DNA of 64,000 nucleotides from positions 65,778,591 to 65,842,590 of the forward strand of contig NC_067195.1 of assembly GCF_000699445.3 (NCBI RefSeq). Direction: 5' to 3'. This document shows, one piece after another, positions 36,444-45,900 of this stretch (position 1 is the stretch's first letter; each line of letters starts with the position of its first letter). The stretch comes from Schistosoma haematobium. Its lineage: Eukaryota > Platyhelminthes > Trematoda > Strigeidida > Schistosomatidae. Below the pieces are notes generated by a model. The model saw only the letters and a program-made list of their open reading frames with translations, did no database searches and had not been told where the DNA came from. A program made the position numbers and the translations under genes.

Positions 36444-36916
36444 CTGATGCCTTTCAAAGCGGCAAAGTGTGTCTACAGGCACTTTAGAGATACAAAGGCA
36501 CATAGGTACACCATAGTGGAAGTACTTGTACCCATGGTCCAGTTTCTCAAGGATCTTTAGGTACCAGTGAGTTATGAACCTGCTACCCGAAGAACTATTG
36601 TCCGCACTTTTAATTGACCCACTCGAGAAAAGACTATACACTCACAGAAGCACACCTGAAAGGGAATAGTATAGGCCGTAGGCCTTCTGTCTTTACTACA
36701 CAAATCTGAATCTGAGTATGAATCTCTATCCTGGACTTATTAACCCCTTAATTAACTGTCAGGTCCATAGGAATCGATTCAATAGATTGACTAAAGTATA
36801 CAGTGGATGATAACGGAGACTTGGAACCATACCATAACATCCAGAAAATGGAGTAAGCAAAACACGTAGTTAAATAGATATTGGACACTGAGGTGGCCTT
36901 GCACGACCTTGAGCGT

Positions 36917-36961
36917 ATGACTTTTCCGAAGGCTGTTTTCTTCGGAGATTCTCTAACCCAG
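36917..36961 (+). CDS. IAH1: IAH1-like gene, coding exon 1
   Basis: Fifteen codons from ATG, ending FFGDSLTQ at a GT donor (CAG|GTGATA). It carries the GDSL serine. It lies just beyond the 3' end of the decayed CR1-like element, so the promoter and 5' UTR must be very close to or inside that element; no promoter motif is evident. Confidence 0.8.
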
Positions 36962-39900
36962 GTGATAATGGTTTGAGCTTTTTTTTCATCTATCCTCCAA
37001 AGTGGTAATATTGTGACTTATATTCACATTATCCGTCAAAATTAGCTTAAATATTTATATTGCCAATGTCTTTGAACCGTATCTTTACACCACCCAATCT
37101 CCCGATTTTGGGGAAGCCGCTATAGAAATTCTGGGGAAATGGCATCAAAACCCCTAAATCTCCCTCCAAACCTTGGGTAAGGTCATTTGGCTCCAGGGAT
37201 TTCCCCAAACTTGGGAGATTATTGATAAGTCTGTGGGTTTTAGGTCTATCTAATGAGAGCTTGGAGTTAGGTGGCTAAAGTATCGTACTAATGAGCCTGT
37301 CAAAGTCGAACACCAGTTAGTAGCTCCTTAGCCTAAATGTTACAGGTATCACGTCAAAAGTTCAGATCTGCATGAAGGTCGTTTGGCATTGATCAACGTC
37401 AAATATATTTATTGTCGCAAATATTACTTTATGAACTGGTCCATTATCGTAAGAACTTCTTTTTCAGCTGCAAAACAGCCCCTAATTGCTTGCTAATCCG
37501 CATTACTACCGTAAACTGCTCGGAGCTATGATGAGACGATTCGACTAAACCCAGTTTTATTTCAATTGTGCTTCCACCGTATATAGGCTGGTCATATATG
37601 TCTCCCAAAATAAGAACTTGAATTCCAAACGTCTTGATCAAAAACGTCCGCAATCATGTCGTGCATACAATAATTTGTATTTATTTTATATCTCGATTCC
37701 AAACAAGCACATCGTCCAAACTTTAGAAACTTTGTTATACCTTAGTCCTGAATGGACTAGTTTACTTATTTTTACCATTTATATGGTATCAAATACCTTG
37801 TGCTAGATATGATAGGTTGAAGTTTTAAACCTTAGAATTTTGACTTTCCTCCTAAATTAGTATTTTGCTCCCAATAGATATTAATTGGTTGAATGTATCA
37901 TAATACACTTAACTACTATCATGTTACCTTCGACGTTTCATATTATATAACACATAAAGTCACAGTAAGTCTTTAAAATACTCGAGTTTACTGTGACATT
38001 AGTGATCGTTTACTGTAAATGACGATATAATCGGTCAAAAAGTTTCATGAACTGATATATATACTGAGAAACTATAATTATGTTACTGTAACGTCAGTGT
38101 TATTCAGAATAGCAACCGGAAATTGAAGTGTGAGGTTAAAACTCTCAGTTGTTTACTAGTAGACAAAATAGTGATAATTATCAAATTAGAATTGTTCTTC
38201 CCCCTAAATAGAACAAAATTTCATTGCAGACTAAGAGTGTCTTACGAAGAGATAATCCAATCAAACAGGGGGTAATATTGAGAACCTCACTTGGCCATAG
38301 ATGCAGCTTTAATACGACAATCAGTTTCGCATATCGTGATGACGCAGTCAAACAATATTTGCTAAAATACTTGTTACTATGGATCGTATTATAGCATCCT
38401 GGTTAGTTCTAGTGTGGTAGAACTAACCAGGATGCTATAATACGTTCTAGTGTGGTACCCGACCGAAGCTGCTACCTTGACGCGGTGATCGGGCTTGCCT
38501 ATCGTGATGACCCAACCGAGCTATATTGGCTGGAACATATGTTCCTGTAGGTTCTACCATGCCAGGCAGGTCGATTGGAGAGCGGTAAGACTAAAAGCAG
38601 CAACTCAAGGTCTGAGGGCGAAGCCGTACTGCTGACTGTACAGAGGTGTGACAGCAGTAAGGTGTTCCCCTCAAACAACCAGCATCTGCAACGATGCTGC
38701 CTTCCCACAAGGAAGGAAGGGGTTAGAAAAGGTCGACCCTAAAAACGTCACACCTCACCTTACCTCACGGATTTCCGTCTCCGGTGGTAAGGCTCTTTGA
38801 AGAACGGAGCTAACACGTCAAAAACCTTCCACAAAAGGCCGTGCGCGACCGGCCTCAAGCAGTTGTCCCTTGGGCTCTGCGGTCACGCTCCCAGGTCGTT
38901 AAGACCAACACTAATCCGACTTCTTTTTCAGGTTCCTCAAGAAATACCCTTCCACGGTGTGGGCAGTCGGGAAGTGATATCAGCCCTCATACCCGTAACA
39001 GCACACGAGACCAAGTTGGTCACATTCAAATCCTTCCTACATCTCCTAATACCTCTCTTATCTCCCCGACTAACCCTCCTCACGTCTCTTTATCACCTCG
39101 CACCGCTAGGACAAACGATTCGAGTACGTGGAACGCTATTCCTGGTCTCCTGAAACCACGCTCTAAACTACACGTAGGAGCTTTTAACGTACGAACACTT
39201 TGCCAAATAGGACAGCAGGCTTCCTTAGCTAGGACTTTAGAATCTCGTGCTATCGATGTGTGCTGCGTCTCCGAAACGCGCATAGAGGATCCGAATAGCG
39301 TCATTCATTTGACATCACCATGCCGAAATAAAGAACCGACTCGATTTACGCTTCGTATATCTGGAAGCCCTGATTCTGTTTCCCGTGGCCTCGCCGGCGT
39401 AGGTATAGCATTGAGTCTTAGGGCAGAACTAGCTCTCTTAGACTGGATCCCAGTAGACAGTCGTTTGTGCGCTGTCCGACTAAACGGAACAATAAGGACT
39501 CGGAAAGATAGGGACACTCGTCGTTGCCTCTTCGTCGTCTCTGCCTATTCTCCCACTGACTGCAACGCAGATGATGTAAAAGATGAGTTTTACAGAAAGT
39601 TCTCCGACCTTCTCCGAAAAGCTAGGCGCTCTGATGTAGTAATGGTGGCTGGTGACTTTAATGCTCAAGTAGGTAAACTAAGCGAAAGGGAAAGACACCT
39701 AGGTGGATCTTATAGCGTCGTGGCTCAAAGAACAGATAATGGCGACCGTCTGTTGCAGCTATGCTCAGATAACCGCCTGTCCCTTGCAAATACTAACTTT
39801 AAGCATAAGCAAAAACATCTTTTAACATGGCGACCCCCTAATTCGTCCCAACGTTGGACCCAAATAGATCACACCACCGATGGAGGGGCTCGATAGAAGA

Positions 39901-42900
39901 CTGTCGCTCATTCTGGAGCACATGCTTAGATTCAGATCATGCTCTAGTGCGAGCGCGTATTTGCTTGCGTCTTACTGGACGTAGGAAAGACGCTGCAAGG
40001 AAACCTCTTAGGGCCCTACTTAATGATAGTCAAGCTAAGAGTATATTTCAGGAACAACTAGGAAAACAGTTAGGCAGCCATGTATGTGATGCCCACCCTG
40101 AGGCAGCATGGAATGATATCCGGAAAGCTGTGGAAACAGCAGTGATATCTGCTAGTAAGATAAACCAGAAGGTTAAGGAGCAACACTGGATCTCAGCAGC
40201 ATCTATCGCACTGATAGATGCTCGGAAACTCATTCCACCTGGCTCTGAACATAACGAAGAGCGGAGTCAGCTTAAGCACAAGCTGAAAAGAAGCCTACGC
40301 AATGATCGTGAACAGTGGTGGGTAGCGAAAGCAAGAGAGATGGAAAAGGCAGCGGCAATAGGTAATATCAGACAATTGTTCAGACTCGTTAAGGAAACCG
40401 GAATTAGGAACCCGACCGTTAGCGAAACAATCTCAGAGGAAGATGGACATATTATTCATTCTCAATCCAGGAGATTGGATCGATGGGCAGAACACTTTAG
40501 GGATCAGTTCAACTGGCCTTCAGCCACACTTCGGTTTTCCACGATCTCCAGTCGACCTAATTGGCAAGTTGGTGTAAGTCCCCCAACTCTACGAAGTTGA
40601 AAAAGCTATGGGAATTCTGTAGCGTGCGAGAGCAGCAGGCCCTGACAGGTTTACTCCTGAGATTTTTAAGGATTGAGGTCCAGTATTAGCAGTGAGATTA
40701 ACTGAGGTCTTGGGTAGAATTTGGGAACTGGACGTAATCCAATCTGACTGGTCTCAATCACTGATTGTGCCAGTCTATAAGAAAGGACAAAAGTCCTCTT
40801 GTGACAATCGCAGAGGAATCAGTTTGACTAATATAGTGTCTAGAATATTAGCCTCAATAATACTTCGACGCCTAACTAAAGCTCGTAAAGAGCAGACTAG
40901 AGAAAACCAGGCCGGTTTTCGACCTGGACGTGGTTGTATAGACCAGATATTCACACTACGTCAGGTCCTAGAACACAGACACACATTCAGACACCCCACA
41001 ATCGTAGTATTTCTCGACCTTAAGGCAGCATTCGACTCTGTTGATCGTGAGGTTCTATGACAGTGTTTGTCACTGAAAGGAGTACCAAAGAAGTACACTA
41101 ACCTTACAAAAGCTCTTTACTCGAACACAACTAGCCGAGCCAAAGCTTATGGCGAACTGTTGTCAGAATTGATTACCTCAGGTGGTGTTCGTCAGGGCTG
41201 TCCACTCTCTCCATTCTTGTTTAACTTTTTCGTTGACGTGCTTTCAGAGATGACACTTTCCTCATCTAAATTTCCAGGGGTTGAACTTTCACCGGAAGAT
41301 TCACTTGTTGGCTTGGAATATGCTGATGACGTAGTTCTGTTTGGTGAAGACGCTGACAAAATGCAAAGTCTTCTGACCACTGTAAGCAACAATACAAGCA
41401 TGGTCGGGATGAGATCCTCTCCCTCGAAATGCAAAATGTTACTTCAGGATTGGGTTGCATTGACACCCGAACTAGTGATAGGGAGTGAAGTAGTTGAGTG
41501 TGTCGACCGCTTCATTTATCTTGGAAGTCTCATCAGCCCTTATGGTCTGGTGTGTGACGAAATCTCAGCACGGATACAGAAGGCTCAACTAGCTTTTACC
41601 AACTTGCGTCATTTATGGCGTAGGCGAGATATCCGTCTATCAACCAAAGGACGGGTTTACTGCGCAGCAGTTCATCCCGTCCTACTTTATGGCAGTGAAA
41701 CATGGCCGGTAAGAGTAGAGGATGTTCGTAGGTTACTAGTATTTGATCATAGGTGTCTTCGAAATATTGTTCATATATCCTGTGACCATCGAGTAAGTAA
41801 CGCAGTTGTTAGGAAACGGGTACTAGGTAAGGATGGCAAATCCATTGATGACGTAGTGAAAGTTCATCAGTTGAGATGGCTGGGACACGTATTACGTATG
41901 TCCAACGACCGACTGCCCCGACGTGCGATGTTTTCTGGTACAGGAGTAGGTTGGAAGAAAGCAAGGGGTGGCCAGACCAAAACATGACACAAGTCCATGA
42001 AGTCACTGACAAGTGGTCTGAGCCATGTCGCTAGGTGTAGACTACCTGGTTTGGGACCGCGAGATGATAGCAACCGATGGTTAGAGATCCTGAATGACAC
42101 GGCTCAAAATCGTTTGCAATGGCGCAGGTGCATACACTCTTTGTGTTCTCCCAAATTCTAACCTCCTGATTCCTCCTTGTCTCTTTTTCTTTCTCTTCCC
42201 AAATTTATTTCACTGGTTTATACTCCTTGAATAACATCTTCGAACCTTAGTGTTTTCGACTACTGCTTATACTCTTACTACCTCTACCACTACGGGATTT
42301 GAATCGACAACTGCATCTCTGTGCTAATGTGGTGTGGCGACTCGAACTGATGTACGTACGTACGAAGTTGTACGTTGTTACTGACTGACTGACTGACTCT
42401 AGTGTGGTAATACTGAAAGCCGCAAGTTTAAAGCCATAGTCCGTACTACCGACTGCCCACGAGTGTGACTGCAGTAAAATGTCTTCCCCAGACAACGTAG
42501 ATATTCAGCAATGTCATCTCACAACAGGTAGGAAGTAAAAGACGTCTGGACCAAAAATGTCGAATCTCACGCGCCCTACGAACTTCCATCTCGGGTTTGA
42601 AAAGCTAATGCTAGAAACTAAAAACGAAAAAGTCGTGTGTGGCTAGGCTTAAGCAATCGTTAAAACCACTACTAATTCAGTTCCCTCTTCTGGTATTTTA
42701 AGGAGTAACATCACTCAAGATCACCTCAACATTTCCATTTTTTAACCCTCATCTTCGGATTCATCCATACTTACTACTAATGCCGACAATTCAAGTTCGC
42801 GAAATTCTATCTCAGTATGATGATTAAAAGTAATCGAATTGATGTTTTCCCAGAATAGTCTTACTTAGGGTAAATAAAACTCATCGAATGTAACTGAACT

Positions 42901-45900
42901 TATTGTATTTGAAATTCGAATTAACTGCGAAATCAAGTACAAGGGAATCATCAAGTAGTACAAATACCACACCTAAGTTTCCCAAAACCCCATTCCGAAC
43001 TGCATGATGGAGCTATCAGCACATGAACTCTGTTAATTCCAGCAACAGATGTCACTATCTAAGATTTCGTACCATCGACATAAGCTGTTTTCCAAACCCC
43101 CATGCAGGATCACAACATGGTCAACTACTTGGCCAAAGGAATATACCCTTCTTGTATCTGGAGACGCGACTAAAATTCCTCGTGGTCTAGTAGATGCAGG
43201 TATAAGACTAGGTTCTACATTAGAACGAGTACCCCTTCATTTGATTTTTGTCGACAACCGCTTATATGCTGTACGACCAAGTGGAAAATTTGGAACTCTG
43301 AAGGTTAGGGACACACTGTTGGTTTTTTGTCGTTGCTGTCTGTACGCAACTAAGTGAAGCTCGGACGAAATGACCGATAAGTTGTACAAAGATTAGGTTT
43401 AGAAATCGGTTAGTCATGGAAAGTAATTCTCTGTTTATTTACTCAACTTTTTAATGGGTTAAATCATTGTTTTTCTGTGCTCATGTATTAGCTATGCACA
43501 TAAGATATATGTACCACGTATTAGGTCGTTTCTGGTGACAGTAAAAGCTCTTATAACGGACAGCACTTTTTCTCTGTTGTGTGGGTCGGTGCGACCTCTA
43601 TAAAAGTGGTTGTCACGTGGCAATAACAGATATTAGACCCCTCTTAGTGATTTCAAGTGTCACCCTGACTTGAACGAAATATAATCCCATTACCGCAGCG
43701 TTTCAAATGTTTTGAATAAATATTTGTATATTGTTACAAAGCTTTGTGGGAAAATATCGTAAATACATTACCGCTTAAATTATTTTCTTTACAAGTAATC
43801 GAATCACTTACGTATCAATTTTACAGAACAAAATGAATTTTATTGCGGTCCCTAAACCATTTGCGACAGTTTGCTCTTGGATTGTTTAGAGGACAGTTGT
43901 GTCGACATAAGTAGTATATGACACTAACCACAAGTGAAATGCCTGGTAGCAGAAGGTTAAAAAGATCGAATTGAAGAGAACAGGAATGCAAATAGAGAGT
44001 AGTTGTAATAATAACAGGAATGGAAGGACGATTAAGTTTGTAAGAGACAGTTGATGGGAGATGTGCAAATGAAGTATTTATTGTAAGGTTTTCATATTTT
44101 ACGAAGACATTCTGTAATTTGTATTAAACAATAGATTGGCTTTCTCCGTTTGAGTTCTCGTTCACTGTACAATGTCTTGAAAATCGAGCTTTTGTTTTAC
44201 TGCAACATGATGTAATGCTCTTCAAGCAAATTTATAATGTAGGATAAATGATAACAAAGTGATTTGTTACATTTGCATTGGAGAAAATAGGTTTAATGAA
44301 ATACCGTAAGTGCTGTGCAAACAAGTGTTGAAACTATAAATTGAAATATTCTGCTTCTCGATATCGTGGAGTTCCAATCGCCATGTGTCTTTGTTGCCTT
44401 GGATATGCCACCAAATGTTTGTTGTGGTTAATAAGTTATTTTATCTCATGACTCTTCCTGATTGTGTTCATTTTGTTTCAGTTTGGTTGGACTCATGAAG
44501 GTGGTTGGCTATCAATCCTGGCATCAACTTTTGTCAGGTAGGTTGTGTATATTTAATCACTGACTTTCGCCCTTACAGTCTTAATATGCAATTATATTCA
44601 CTAACTACAAGGAAATCGACTGTGGTTTATCTAGAGCGACAATTGTTTAAATATCGCATGTGGTCATTACAGTTTTTTGTCGATTCGCAAGTTAACCTTG
44701 GTAATTTTGTAGGAACCGTCAAAGAGTACACGCTCGTTTACAATATCGTGTCTGCAATTTCTTAGTAAAGTTTAGGTTGACTCCTCATCAGTTGATTTGT
44801 CATATTGAGTAGTGGATTAGTGGCAAATCCTACGACCAAAAATCATTCTGGATTCAAAAAAGCTAAGGTTACTCGAAGTCAGTTACACTAGAGCAGATGT
44901 ATTCATTATTTATCTTACAAATCTAAAACCTGGTACTTCATACTCCATTGACTTTTCTGTTCTAACTCGTTAACATCGAGTTTCTTCCAACTATATTGTT
45001 TTTTGCACACTCATATGCAATCTGCTTTACTTGGAGATGTTTATTTGTGACCGATTTAAAAGGTTGTTATGTAATCGACCATTTGAATCGAGTTGTTCTG
45101 TATGCTAAGATGCGTTTCTCCCTTTTCAACAGTACTTAGCTTAGTTGTTTAATATTTAAATACAAAATGAGTAGTAAAGTTTTCGACTGATGGCCTGTAT
45201 AATACCAAAGATAATATCTTCAATTATATGAAGCAATATGTTTGTGAATAAAGGACTAAATTTAAAACGATTAGATTCCAGGTTCGTCCCACGTCCTATC
45301 TACTTTGAATTGATCAGATGGGTAGTCTGTCTATTTCCCAGCAATCCAGACTTCAACTGAGTGTTGGATCTCGTATTTGGTTAGTATCGTGAATTATTAC
45401 TATCATATTTATATCATTAATGTGAAAACTCTTGATGTTTATTCTGTGGTTATAAAATAAATAAACTGAAGTTAAACATCCAATTTACGCCACTTAAACA
45501 TAAAAAATTCACCCGAGTTAATACGTAGCTCTAAATTTTAGGTACATAAATCTAACTCAGTAAACAAGTAGATATCCGTCTATCGCACTATAAATCAAAA
45601 ATAATTTGCAGGACTTAATGCCTGGAATTAATTTGAACGTCCCAATCCAGTGGTCAAAGCTTAAATGCTTACATCGCTATAAAATCACATCAAACAGGGA
45701 TACGAAAAGTCAAATCCAAGGACAATTAATCAGCAAATCGTAGTTGGAAATCATGTTTTTTTCTTCAGAAATCCCTTATCACTCAAAATGGAGGTTGTGT
45801 GGACTAGTTTTGATAAAGAACTGATTATGAGGAAGTAAATTAAATCAGTCAGCAACACTTAAATCATACCGATAATTAATTCTTAACTAGATTTGTTATT

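Larger units (their letters stand above)
33715..36700 (+). mobile_element. Decayed CR1-like non-LTR retrotransposon
   Basis: Order: 5' region (33715-33900, shared with a fragment at 1236-1345), ORF1-like frame (33902-34300), APE remnants (34375-35080, with EVCYTNAPDLLNQM) and RT remnants (35390-36443). The RT has AVFTHEPLPD, STAPNEIYTEILK and a GVPQGSVLGPLL motif. The catalytic motif reads YVYN rather than YADD, so it is dead. Many stops and shifts. The 3' end is near 36700, about 200 bp before IAH1 exon 1. Confidence 0.78.
38445..42396 (+). mobile_element. Non-LTR retrotransposon (LINE family A), nearly full length, inactive
   Basis: APE-type endonuclease plus reverse transcriptase in one reading unit, in IAH1 intron 1 and in the gene's sense. 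5' UTR about 38445-38840. APE motifs: FNVRTL at about 39184, SETRIED, SAYSPT, GDFNAQVG (about 39652) and QIDH followed by SDHALVR. RT motifs: GRGCIDQIF and VFLDLKAAFDSVDR, then GGVRQGCPLSPFLF and LEYADDVVLFGED (about 41310). A C-terminal segment with LLYGSETW and LRWLGHVLRMS ends at a TAA at 42159. Lesions: frameshifts near 39890 and 40590, stops at 40618 (TAG), 40674 and two Trp-to-TGA changes (about 41058, 41985). The 3' UTR ends in ACGTACGT and ACTG repeats. Architecture resembles RTE-like schistosome elements; clade not proven. Confidence 0.88.

Noticed and set aside
38797..39153. 118-codon plus frame overlapping the LINE 5' region
   Set aside because: Out of frame with the APE-encoding frame, which carries the recognisable motifs.
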